A DNA stretch of 6,593 bases from an uncultured Clostridia bacterium (GTDB lineage Bacteria; Bacillota; Clostridia; Oscillospirales; Ruminococcaceae). Location: the NCBI GenBank assembly GCA_947176675.1, contig CAMWRN010000139.1, forward strand, positions 1 through 6,593, written 5' to 3'. Numbering within the stretch: position 1 is the stretch's first letter; every line of letters starts with the position of its first letter. Positions 1 to 5,971 of the stretch are shown here, piece by piece. Under the pieces are notes generated by a model that had not been told where the DNA came from, did not search any database, and was given only the letters and a program-made list of their open reading frames with translations. The translations under genes and the position numbers were made by a program.

Positions 1-212
1 TCTTTGAGAAGTCCCGCCGCCGAGTTCACTCTCGAAGCTTTCAGCGAATTGGAGCAAACAAGCTCCGCAAAGCCGCCGTATTTGTGGGCGGGGGTGAATT
101 TTTGGGGCTTCATTTCCCAAAGCTCCACGTCCAGACCCGCTTTTGCAATCTGCCATGCTGCCTCGCAGCCTGCAAGTCCTGCGCCTATTACTGTAATTTT
201 TTTATCGTTCAA
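1..212 (-). CDS. trmFO: TrmFO, FAD/folate-dependent tRNA (uracil-5-)-methyltransferase, N-terminal part (gene runs off the left edge)
   Basis: Family role: TrmFO makes 5-methyluridine at position 54 of the tRNA T-loop, using methylenetetrahydrofolate as carbon donor and FAD as reductant, in the cytoplasm. Only the first 70 codons are here. The sequence shows the N-terminal FAD-binding Rossmann signature GAGLAGCEAA at residues 10-19, then the family-typical FTPAH (39-43) and FAELVCSNSLK (48-58). Cys53 in that last motif appears to match the conserved active-site-region cysteine of Bacillus TrmFO (from memory). The start is TTG at 212-210: an in-frame TAA lies two codons upstream, no ATG fits before the Rossmann motif, and AAGGGAG sits 12 nt upstream. 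It lies 25 bp after the histidine phosphatase with no terminator between them, so it is probably co-transcribed with topA and the phosphatase. Linkage topA-trmFO is also seen in Bacillus. Identity is near certain; the C-terminal part cannot be judged. Confidence 0.95.
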   Translation of the reverse strand, partial: MNDKKITVIGAGLAGCEAAWQIAKAGLDVELWEMKPQKFTPAHKYGGFAELVCSNSLKASRVNSAAGLLK

Positions 213-224
213 TTTTTATATTAT

Positions 225-231
225 CTCCCTT
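225..231 (-). promoter_or_regulatory. Ribosome binding site that supports the TTG start of trmFO
   Basis: AAGGGAG on the minus strand lies 12 nt before the TTG at 212-210. The spacing is slightly long, but no other start codon fits, because a TAA occurs in frame two codons upstream. Confidence 0.6.
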
Positions 232-237
232 AAAATA

Positions 238-849
238 TCAATCGGCAATATACGACATATCGCTTATTTTTTTAATGATACACTTGCCGTCGTCATTTTC
301 AAGCATAAGGCTCACGCCGCCTGCAAAACCAAAAATTTCCGCATTATTTAATGACTCAACTTCGAGACCGAGCCACATGGAATTAAACACGCTCAAAAGG
401 TCTCCGTGAGAAACGATAATTATATTTTCGTCCTTGCTGTCAACTATTTCACGAAAAAACGGAAACAATCTGTTCCATTCGTCCCTGCGGCTTTCGGCGT
501 CGGAAAACATTCTGTCGTCAATATTTTTTTCCTGACACTCGATATTTTCTCTCAGCCATTGAACTGATTTGCCGCAGCATTTTCCGAGATTGCGTTCTCT
601 TAGCGCATTTGTCAGGACAGGCTTTATACCCATGCAATTACCTACTATATCTGCTGTTTGTGCCGCCCTTTTCAAATCGGAGGAATACATTACAAAATTA
701 CGGTCTTTAAATTCCGCCGAAAGCTTTCTGCCGATATTTTCGGCTTGCTTTTTCCCATATTCGGACAAATCCCAGTCCGTCCAAGAACCGACCATGCCGT
801 TTGTATGGTGTACCGATTGGGTATGCTGTATAGTAATAACGGTTTTCAT
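238..849 (-). CDS. Histidine phosphatase superfamily protein (phosphoglycerate-mutase-like) with variant QHT motif
   Basis: A 203-residue single-domain protein of the branch-1 histidine phosphatase fold; members form a phospho-histidine intermediate on small phospho-metabolites or phosphoproteins. Visible catalytic elements are His9 (the presumed nucleophile), Arg61 in SSDLKRAAQTA, Glu85 in LRERNLG and His148 in VSHGD. The usual RHG/RHA motif instead reads QHT (residues 8-10), so the first phosphate-binding Arg is replaced by Gln8. The segment after it, HHTNGMVGSWTDWDLSEYG (13-31), resembles the substrate-loop region of such proteins. No signal peptide or membrane segment is seen, so it is probably cytoplasmic. 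The ATG at 849 is preceded by AAGGGGG 5 nt upstream. It starts 30 bp after topA and ends 25 bp before trmFO, which suggests one transcript. The substrate cannot be named from sequence. The family call is strong; retained catalysis is likely but unproven because of the Arg to Gln change. Confidence 0.88.
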   Translation of the reverse strand: MKTVITIQHTQSVHHTNGMVGSWTDWDLSEYGKKQAENIGRKLSAEFKDRNFVMYSSDLKRAAQTADIVGNCMGIKPVLTNALRERNLGKCCGKSVQWLRENIECQEKNIDDRMFSDAESRRDEWNRLFPFFREIVDSKDENIIIVSHGDLLSVFNSMWLGLEVESLNNAEIFGFAGGVSLMLENDDGKCIIKKISDMSYIAD

Positions 850-879
850 TCTGTCCCCCTTCCAACTCTATCAGATAAT

Positions 880-2958
880 TTACTTTTCCTTTCTTATAGC
901 CACCTCGTACCCGCAGCCCTCTTTCAGGCAGAACATCTTGCCGCCCTTTTTGAACAGAGTCGTGCCGTCGCCGCACTTGGGACATTTATCCGAAACAGGG
1001 GTATCCCACGTCATAAAATCGCAGTTGGGATTGTCCTCGCAGCCGAAGTATTTTTTGCCCTTTTTGGACTTTTTCTGCAATACCTTTTTATGGCATTTGG
1101 GGCAGACTCCTCCCGTGTCCTTGACGATACGCTTGGTGTTGGTACAGTCGGGGAAACCGCTGCACGCCAAAAATTTTCCGAAGCGTCCTATCTTTATGAC
1201 CATTGGCTTGCCGCAGACCTCGCAGACCTCGTTCGTTTCCTCATCGGGGACTTTAACACGCTTGCCGTCCATAGCCTTTTCCGCCTTGGAAAGTGTGTCG
1301 GCAAAGTCTCCGTAAAAATCACCCAGAGTGTCCACCCAGTTCACATCTCCGACCTCTATACGGTCGAGGTTGCTTTCCATTTCTGCGGTAAATTTGGAAT
1401 CCACAATATGCTTGAAATGCTGCTTCATAAGGTCGGTGGTAACTTCTCCCAGACCCGTGGGACGAAGCTGCTTTCCGTCACGCTCAACATAGAAGCGGTT
1501 CACGATAGTCGAAATGGTGGGGGCGTATGTGGACGGTCTGCCGATACCGTTTTCTTCCAGAGCCTTGATAAGGGTAGCCTCGGTATAGCGGGCGGGAGGC
1601 TGTGTGAAGTGCTGTTTTCCCTCTATATTTTTCAGCCTGAGAACGTCTCCGACTTCAATATTGGGGAGTACCTTGCCCTCCTCCTCGTTTTTGGATTCCT
1701 CGTACAGAACGGTAAAACCGTCGAATTTTACCGAAAATCCCGTCGCTCTGAAATTGCAGCCGTTAGCGTCGATATCAACGGAAACAGTGTTGAGAACAGC
1801 GTTTGCCATCTGGCTGGCAATAAACCTTTCCCATATAAGCTTGTAAAGCTTATACTGCTCCGTGGTAAGGCTTTCCTTTACCTTTTCGGGAGTAAGATCT
1901 GGCATAGAGGGTCTGATAGCTTCGTGAGCGTCCTGCGCACCTGATTTTGCCTTGTATACCTTCGGCGTTGTAGGCACATAGTTTTTTCCGTAAACCTTGC
2001 CGATATAGTCGTATGCCGCAACTCTCGCTTCGTCGGAAATACGCAGTGAGTCGGTTCTCATATAGGTGATAAGACCTACTGCGCCCATGCCCTCTATTTC
2101 CACGCCCTCGTAAAGGGTCTGGGCGGCTTTCATGGTCTTTGCAGCGGCAAATCCTAGCTTTTTGGAAGCCTCCTGCTGCATTGTGGAGGTTGTAAAGGGG
2201 GGAGCGGGAGACTTTCTTCTCACAGACTTTTTCACTTCGGTGACTTTATACTCTGCACCGTCGATCCTTGCAAGAACGGCGTCTGTTTCCTCCTTGGAGT
2301 GAAGCTCGGTTTTTTCTCCGTCGATTCCGACAAATGACGCGTCGAACTGCTTCTTTGACGAGGGAGCGGTCATTTTCGCATCGATCGACCAGTATTCCTC
2401 CGGCTTGAAGCTGTTGATCTGCTTTTCGCGGTCAACAATAAGCGACACTGCAACCGATTGAACACGTCCCGCGGAAAGTCCTCTGCGGACCTTTTTCCAT
2501 AAGAACGGAGAAAGCTTGTAGCCCACGATCCTATCAAGGATACGTCTTGCCTGCTGGGCGTTTACGAGGTCTATATCTATGGAACGCGGAGCAGCCATAC
2601 CGTTCTGCACACCCGTTTTGGTTATTTCGTTAAATGTCACTCGGTTTGTTGCGTCAACCGGAAGTCCCAGAAGCTGAGCAAGATGCCATGAAATAGCTTC
2701 GCCCTCGCGGTCGGGGTCGGTTGCGAGGTACACAAAATCGGACTTTGCCGCTTCATTTTTAAGACTTTCGATAAGCTCCTCTTTGCCCTTTATCTCGGTG
2801 TAAACAGGCTCGAAGCCGTTGTCCACGTCCACGCCCAGCTTTGATTTGGGCAAATCGCGGACGTGTCCCATCGAAGCCACGACCTCGTAGCCGTTTCCGA
2901 GATATTTTTTTATTGTTTTCGCCTTTGCGGGCGACTCGACAATTACAAGCTTTGACAT
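880..2958 (-). CDS. topA: DNA topoisomerase I (type IA)
   Basis: Relaxes negative supercoils by cutting one strand through a 5'-phosphotyrosine. The 692-residue length is normal for Bacillota TopA. The TOPRIM domain at the N-terminus carries Glu8 (VIVESPAKAKT) and the metal-binding acidic triad Asp81, Asp83, Glu85 in TDPDREGEAISWHL. The catalytic Tyr299 lies in LITYMRTDS with Arg301 beside it, and HEAIRP at 345-350 is another family signature. The C-terminus has three Cys4 zinc ribbons: C579/C582/C599/C605, C619/C622/C640/C646 and C659/C662/C677/C682. The ATG at 2958 is supported by AAAGGA at 2968-2973, and the stop is TAA. It follows dprA across a 79-bp AT-rich gap, and the phosphatase follows after 30 bp. 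The dprA-topA-trmFO order matches Bacillus. Nothing is missing or broken, and the call is certain. Confidence 0.98.
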   Translation of the reverse strand: MSKLVIVESPAKAKTIKKYLGNGYEVVASMGHVRDLPKSKLGVDVDNGFEPVYTEIKGKEELIESLKNEAAKSDFVYLATDPDREGEAISWHLAQLLGLPVDATNRVTFNEITKTGVQNGMAAPRSIDIDLVNAQQARRILDRIVGYKLSPFLWKKVRRGLSAGRVQSVAVSLIVDREKQINSFKPEEYWSIDAKMTAPSSKKQFDASFVGIDGEKTELHSKEETDAVLARIDGAEYKVTEVKKSVRRKSPAPPFTTSTMQQEASKKLGFAAAKTMKAAQTLYEGVEIEGMGAVGLITYMRTDSLRISDEARVAAYDYIGKVYGKNYVPTTPKVYKAKSGAQDAHEAIRPSMPDLTPEKVKESLTTEQYKLYKLIWERFIASQMANAVLNTVSVDIDANGCNFRATGFSVKFDGFTVLYEESKNEEEGKVLPNIEVGDVLRLKNIEGKQHFTQPPARYTEATLIKALEENGIGRPSTYAPTISTIVNRFYVERDGKQLRPTGLGEVTTDLMKQHFKHIVDSKFTAEMESNLDRIEVGDVNWVDTLGDFYGDFADTLSKAEKAMDGKRVKVPDEETNEVCEVCGKPMVIKIGRFGKFLACSGFPDCTNTKRIVKDTGGVCPKCHKKVLQKKSKKGKKYFGCEDNPNCDFMTWDTPVSDKCPKCGDGTTLFKKGGKMFCLKEGCGYEVAIRKEK

Positions 2959-3037
2959 TTGATCCTATCCTTTCAATCTATAAAAATAAATCTTTTATCA
3001 AAAATATAAAAAATATTAAAATCATTTTTTGTGACAT
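2959..3037 (-). other. AT-rich dprA-topA intergenic gap
   Basis: This 79-bp gap is far richer in A and T than its surroundings. I see no hairpin terminator after dprA. Several loose TATA-like hexamers (for example TATATT and TATAGA on the minus strand) occur, but none has a matching -35 element at 16-18 bp, so I do not call a promoter. The topA ribosome binding site AAAGGA lies at 2968-2973. Confidence 0.4.
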
Positions 3038-4273
3038 TCAGCAAGCTGTATAGCTTTGTCCAGCGGCGGACATGACCGCTCCCTCAATTTCCAGATCTGT
3101 CAGGAGCATGAGCATATCGGAAATATCCATTCCGCACATTTCGGCAAGCTCGTCCGCAAGAAGCGGCTTTTCCGCCTCCTTCAACAGACCGTAGACCTTT
3201 GCTTCGTCTCCCTCCAGCGCAGAAGCGTCGTACTCCTGCACCTGCATATCAGCTTCATCATTTTCCGCAGCATACTCTTTTGTATCTTCCGTAAGAGGAT
3301 CGATACGTGAAGCCTGTCTGTAAGCGCTGCTGCTTTTCCCATCCGGAAGATTTGCCGCAAGCGCCGCGCCCGCATTTGCTATTTTATGTCCGTAATTTTC
3401 GTAATATTCATACACGATATCTTTCACTCCGCACAGACAGACCGCACCGTCCCTTATGAGAGCAACGTTTCCGCCGTACCGCTTGTCGAACAGGTCGTGG
3501 GGAGCGAGGGCAAATATGTCCTTGCCTTGACTGAGAGCAAGGTTCGCCGTGATAAGTGCGCCGCTTTTAACGGAAGCTTCGGACACCACTGTACCGAGAG
3601 ACAGTCCCGAAAGTATCCTGTTTCTTGCGGGGAACGAAGCCCTCGTTCCTCCCGCCTGCGGATAATATTCCGAAATAAACAGACCGTTTTGCTCTATTTC
3701 GCTGCGGTACTGAACATTCTCCCTTGGATAGTCCCTGTCGAAACCGCAGCCGAGAACTGCAATTGTTTTTCCTCCGCTCCTGACTGCGGACAGATTTGCG
3801 GTTATGTCGATACCCACTGCGAAGCCGCTTACAATAGTTATCCCGAAACTGCAAAGCTCCCGAACCAGAGCGGCTGTGACCCTTACGCTGTAGTCGGAGG
3901 GTTTTCTCGTTCCAACCACCGAAATGCTGAAATCGCTTTCGAGACAGTTCATATCGCCTCGGCAGAACAGCAGTGCAGGCGGGTTGTAGATAGACTTTAA
4001 CCTTTCGGGATAAAGCTCGTCGTCATATGTAAGTATGTATATATTATGGCTTTCGCAGTAGCCTATAAGTTCGTTGATCTGCTCCGCCGACGTTCTTTCC
4101 GCAGATTTCCTTTCGCTTTCGGTAAGCAGCAATTTCCGCCTGTCACGGTCTTCCAGAGCGGCTCTTGCTTCGGCTGCCGAGGAAAAGTTGTTCATGATTT
4201 CCCATATACGGATGTTTCCGCAGCCGAGGCAGTTTACTGTCCAAAGCCAGTCAAAAACGTTTTGTCTTTCCAT
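3038..4273 (-). CDS. dprA: DNA processing protein DprA/Smf
   Basis: Family role: DprA binds single-stranded DNA taken up during transformation and loads RecA on it; it is also widespread in bacteria not known to be competent. The 411 residues show an N-terminal helical region (about 1-70), then the extended Rossmann fold (about 75-290). Family motifs are VVGTRKPSDYS (119-129), SGFAVGID (149-156), FPARNRILSGLS (214-225), SGALITANLALSQGK (237-251) and GGNVALIRDGA (267-277). The usual VPG after the SQGK segment reads LAPHD, a mild variation. A low-complexity linker follows, then a C-terminal winged-helix-like domain (about 352-408, LLADELAEMCGMDISDMLMLLTDLEIEG region). The ATG at 4273 has AAAGGAG at 4280-4286, and the stop is TGA. 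It lies downstream of the rRNA methyltransferase and upstream of topA. Whether the host is competent cannot be told from this window. Confidence 0.96.
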   Translation of the reverse strand: MERQNVFDWLWTVNCLGCGNIRIWEIMNNFSSAAEARAALEDRDRRKLLLTESERKSAERTSAEQINELIGYCESHNIYILTYDDELYPERLKSIYNPPALLFCRGDMNCLESDFSISVVGTRKPSDYSVRVTAALVRELCSFGITIVSGFAVGIDITANLSAVRSGGKTIAVLGCGFDRDYPRENVQYRSEIEQNGLFISEYYPQAGGTRASFPARNRILSGLSLGTVVSEASVKSGALITANLALSQGKDIFALAPHDLFDKRYGGNVALIRDGAVCLCGVKDIVYEYYENYGHKIANAGAALAANLPDGKSSSAYRQASRIDPLTEDTKEYAAENDEADMQVQEYDASALEGDEAKVYGLLKEAEKPLLADELAEMCGMDISDMLMLLTDLEIEGAVMSAAGQSYTAC

Positions 4274-4285
4274 AATTCTCTCCTT

Positions 4286-4349
4286 TTAGAGGATAGACGT
4301 TAGGGGATAGAAAGAAGAGCTTTTGCTGTCTCCTGCTTCTATTCTCTAA
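4286..4349. repeat. Cluster of three TTAGRGRATAGA units (two direct, one inverted) upstream of dprA
   Basis: On the plus strand TTAGAGGATAGA (4286-4297) and TTAGGGGATAGA (4300-4311) are direct copies 14 nt apart, differing at one position. TCTATTCTCTAA (4338-4349) is an inverted copy. Copies two and three can form a 13-bp stem (4300-4312 with 4337-4349) with two G-U pairs in a plus-strand RNA; in the minus-strand mRNA these become A-C mismatches. The cluster fills most of the 86-bp gap between the methyltransferase stop and the dprA ribosome binding site. A related run, TTAGGGATCAGGGA, occurs on the minus strand between infC and rpmI. The function is unknown. It may be part of a dispersed intergenic repeat, which one window cannot show. 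Confidence 0.45.
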
Positions 4350-4359
4350 ACTCCATCTT

Positions 4360-4884
4360 CTATTTAACTAATTCCCACATTATGATCCCTGCGGCCATTG
4401 CCGCGTTCAGAGAATTGACCGAGCCGTGCATTTTTACGGTAAGCTTCTTATCGCACATTTCGGCCACCTCTTTCGGCAGACCGTTGCCCTCGTTGCCGAT
4501 AAGCACGACTCCGCCGCGTGAAAAATCGCAGTCGGTAAGAGATATCGCGTCCGAGTCTATAACGGCAGCGAATGAGGGTACGCCGCGCTGTCCGAAAATT
4601 GGAAACACTTCGTCAAAGCCAACCTCGTAAACACCCAGACGGAACAAACTTCCCATTGTGGAGCGGACGGTCTTGGGGTTGTACAGGTCACAGCATTCCG
4701 CAAGGAATACCGCGTCTACGCCCATTGCATCGGCAGTGCGGACTATCGTCCCCAAATTGCCCGGGTCCTGAACTCTGTGGAGCAGGATATATCTGCCCCC
4801 ACTTTTAATTGTATCAGAAACCGACAGTTTGTCAAGACATTTACAAACGGCAAAGATACCCTGTGAATTATCGGTTGAGGACAT
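4360..4884 (-). CDS. TrmH/SpoU-family rRNA 2'-O-methyltransferase, C-terminal catalytic (SAM-binding knot) part
   Basis: This 174-residue frame holds the whole SPOUT methyltransferase domain, which transfers a methyl group from SAM to a ribose 2'-OH. Motif 1 is VQDPGNLGTIVRTADA (38-53) with the catalytic-type Asn43 and Arg49. VRSTMGSLFRL (73-83) is the usual following helix. Motif 2 is LIGNEGNGLP (128-137), and motif 3 is VNSLNAAMAAGII (156-168). It begins SSTDNSQGIFAV, which in intact relatives sits in mid-protein at the join of the two domains. The ATG at 4884 lies one codon after the TAA that ends the upstream part and is in the same frame. The only Shine-Dalgarno hint is a weak AGG about 7 nt upstream, so the ATG may be used by re-initiation or not at all. 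The target base is unknown; relatives act on 23S rRNA (RlmB/TsnR-like). Confidence 0.85.
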   Translation of the reverse strand: MSSTDNSQGIFAVCKCLDKLSVSDTIKSGGRYILLHRVQDPGNLGTIVRTADAMGVDAVFLAECCDLYNPKTVRSTMGSLFRLGVYEVGFDEVFPIFGQRGVPSFAAVIDSDAISLTDCDFSRGGVVLIGNEGNGLPKEVAEMCDKKLTVKMHGSVNSLNAAMAAGIIMWELVK

Positions 4885-4887
4885 TTT

Positions 4888-5178
4888 TTAGCCTATTCCG
4901 TCGGGAATAAGAAAAACCTCTGTTTCCGCTTTTCCATCAGAGCCTTGGGAAAACTCCAAAGCTTCACGCAGAATAGCTGTCTCCCCGCGTAAAATTTTTT
5001 CAAGGCAGCTTTCTGTAACGAAAACAGTTTGAAGCTTAGCATTTTCAGCAATTGCGTCTGCGACCAAGCGCGTTCCCTCGAGGGTGAACAGACCGCTTTC
5101 ACGGCGGTGCTTTTTGCCGCTTGTAAGCTTTCGGTACAGTTTGATTTTCGGATTGTCCGCTGACGTTATTTCAAGCAT
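4888..5178 (-). CDS. TrmH/SpoU-family rRNA 2'-O-methyltransferase, N-terminal substrate-binding part
   Basis: These 96 residues match the L30e-like substrate-binding domain found at the N-terminus of TrmH-family rRNA methyltransferases. ITSADNPKIKLYRKL (4-18) is the opening signature and SGLFTLEGTRLVADA (28-42) the second. The ATG at 5178 is preceded by AAAGGCGG at 5184-5191. It ends at TAA 4890-4888, directly before the catalytic part in the same frame, so on its own it would bind RNA but could not methylate. It lies after the rplT terminator, so it probably has its own promoter or depends on readthrough. Confidence 0.8.
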   Translation of the reverse strand: MLEITSADNPKIKLYRKLTSGKKHRRESGLFTLEGTRLVADAIAENAKLQTVFVTESCLEKILRGETAILREALEFSQGSDGKAETEVFLIPDGIG

Positions 5179-5206
5179 AGTTACCGCCTTTCCGCCTGTT
5201 TTATCA

Positions 5207-5249
5207 TGCGCATATTAGCGCAAAAAGTCAGAAGCAAAAATCGCTTCTG
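5207..5249 (-). promoter_or_regulatory. Weak candidate promoter for the methyltransferase-dprA-topA block
   Basis: Because a strong terminator closes rplT, a promoter is expected here. On the minus strand CTGACT (4 of 6 to TTGACA) is followed after 17 nt by CATGAT (4 of 6 to TATAAT). The -35 candidate would overlap the 3' arm of the terminator stem. A short palindrome, TGCGC-ATATTA-GCGCA (5207-5222), lies in the spacer and could be an operator or chance. The support is thin. Confidence 0.2.
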
Positions 5250-5255
5250 ACCTTT
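5221..5255 (-). terminator. Intrinsic terminator closing the infC-rpmI-rplT operon
   Basis: On the minus strand GTCAGAAGC (5251-5243), loop GATTTTT and GCTTCTGAC (5235-5227) form a perfect 9-bp stem followed by TTTTT (5226-5222). An AAAG before the stem can extend the pairing into the T-run. It begins about 8 nt after the rplT stop codon. Confidence 0.92.
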
Positions 5256-5262
5256 AAACCTT

Positions 5263-5619
5263 TTAGTTAAGAGCTGCCTTCGCCTTTTCGGTAAGAGCCG
5301 TAAAGCCCGCAGCGTCGGTTAGTGCAATCTCGGAAAGCATTTTTCTGTTGAGAGTCACTCCCGCCTTTTTGAGACCGTTCATGAATGTGGAATAATTCAT
5401 GCCGTTCATCTTGCAGGCAGCGGAAATTCTTGTAATCCAGAGCTTTCTGAAATCACGCTTTTTGAGGCGTCTGCCTATATAAGCGTAATTGCCGGATTTC
5501 ATAACGGCTTCTTTAGCCATCTTAAAGTGCTTGCTCTTTGCGCCCCAGTAACCTTTAGCAAGCTTTAACGTTTTATTTCTTCTCTTGCGAGTAGCCATTG
5601 CTCCCTTAACACGAGCCAT
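5263..5619 (-). CDS. rplT: 50S ribosomal protein L20
   Basis: L20 binds 23S rRNA early in large-subunit assembly. In several bacteria it also represses its own operon by binding the mRNA leader. The 118-residue length is standard, and the family signatures are plain: MARVKGAMATRKRRNKTLKLAKGY-type basic N-terminus (written here from its start), KKRDFRKLWITRISAA (53-68), the MNGMNYSTFMNGLKKAG region (72-88) and LNRKMLSEIA (91-100). The ATG at 5619 has a perfect GGAGGT 8 nt upstream (5628-5633), and the stop is TAA. It is the last gene of the infC-rpmI-rplT operon, 60 bp after rpmI and just before the intrinsic terminator. Confidence 0.98.
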   Translation of the reverse strand: MARVKGAMATRKRRNKTLKLAKGYWGAKSKHFKMAKEAVMKSGNYAYIGRRLKKRDFRKLWITRISAACKMNGMNYSTFMNGLKKAGVTLNRKMLSEIALTDAAGFTALTEKAKAALN

Positions 5620-5651
5620 AATCTTTTACCTCCGTTTAATTAGTTTGTTTC

Positions 5652-5668
5652 GCGCGTCAGTTCCGCGC
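5652..5668 (-). other. Small GC-rich hairpin between rpmI and rplT
   Basis: GCGCG (5668-5664), a 7-nt loop and CGCGC (5656-5652) form a 5-bp all-GC stem in the 60-bp gap, about 20 nt before the rplT ribosome binding site. No T-run follows, so it is not a terminator. It could affect mRNA stability or rplT translation, but that is inference. Confidence 0.35.
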
Positions 5669-5679
5669 CTTAGCTCTTC

Positions 5680-5877
5680 TTATTTATAAGGTATGAGCTG
5701 CTTTACAGTCGCTGTGTTTGCGGAGCCTGTGTAGCCTGCCGCTCTGTTGATCCTCTTGCGCTTTGTGGCTTTCTGTGTGAGCCTGTGGCGTCTGTTGGTC
5801 TTCTGGTATTTTACCATACCGTTCTTGGTGAGCTTAAAACGCTTTTTAGCGCCCGAATGTGTCTTCTGCTTTGGCAT
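5680..5877 (-). CDS. rpmI: 50S ribosomal protein L35
   Basis: A 65-residue, very basic large-subunit protein of normal length. It shows the L35 opening MPKQKTHSGAKKRFK and the central basic stretch around RRHRLTQKATKRKR (29-42). The ATG at 5877 has an excellent AAAGGAGG at 5885-5892, 7 nt upstream. The stop is TAA. It lies between infC and rplT as in most bacteria. A possible long-range pairing over its ribosome binding site is described separately. Confidence 0.98.
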   Translation of the reverse strand: MPKQKTHSGAKKRFKLTKNGMVKYQKTNRRHRLTQKATKRKRINRAAGYTGSANTATVKQLIPYK

Positions 5878-5887
5878 AATATATCCT

Positions 5888-5938
5888 CCTTTAATTTAGA
5901 CGGAACCCCGTCCCTGATCCCTAATACCCGATTAAAAG
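5888..5938 (-). promoter_or_regulatory. Possible mRNA structure over the rpmI ribosome binding site
   Basis: In the 94-bp infC-rpmI gap, CTTTTAAT (5938-5931) can pair with ATTAAAGG (5895-5888), giving 8 pairs with one G-U. The second arm includes AAAGG of the rpmI Shine-Dalgarno sequence. Enclosed is a 5-bp hairpin, GACGG-GGTT-CCGTC (5912-5899). The outer stem is AU-rich and weak. A translational switch, perhaps L20-responsive, is only a suggestion. Confidence 0.25.
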
Positions 5939-5971
5939 TGTGAACAGATTTATTCGATATTAGTATGACAT

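Larger units (their letters stand above)
4360..5178 (-). pseudogene. Full span of the TrmH-family methyltransferase gene, interrupted by one in-frame TAA
   Basis: The 96-codon and 174-codon parts are in the same frame and are separated only by TAA AAA (4890-4885). Joined, they give about 272 residues, the usual size of a two-domain TrmH-family enzyme, with both domains intact and in the right order. The sequence around the stop, IGxKMSSTDNSQGI with x as the stop, fits the family pattern EKxSxTxxxQGI, so a GAA or CAA codon changed by one base is the simplest origin. A recent nonsense mutation, a sequencing error, or a working split gene are all possible. Confidence 0.55.

Noticed and set aside
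1834..1854. A perfect 9-bp inverted repeat, TATAAGCTT-GTA-AAGCTTATA, inside topA.
   Set aside because: It encodes a repeated LYK-LYK stretch (about residues 369-375) with the same codons used twice. No T-run follows, and it is within a well-conserved coding region, so chance from codon use explains it.
658..1944. A 428-codon plus-strand open frame lying opposite topA.
   Set aside because: It is antisense to a complete, fully motif-bearing topA. Its translation shows no domain I recognise, and it is best explained as a shadow of topA codon use. The smaller plus-strand frames opposite dprA, the methyltransferase and infC are rejected for the same reason.
3341..3700. The DprA change of the usual VPG to APHD as a sign of a broken or divergent gene.
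   Set aside because: All other Rossmann motifs and the winged-helix end are present and the frame is open from a good ribosome binding site to the stop, so this is normal family variation.
4888..4890. Stop-codon reassignment or programmed readthrough at the TAA in the methyltransferase.
   Set aside because: UAA ends four other genes in the window, and the context UAA-AAA is not one of the known leaky contexts (such as UGA-CUA or UAG-CAA). Nonsense mutation, error or a split gene are more likely.
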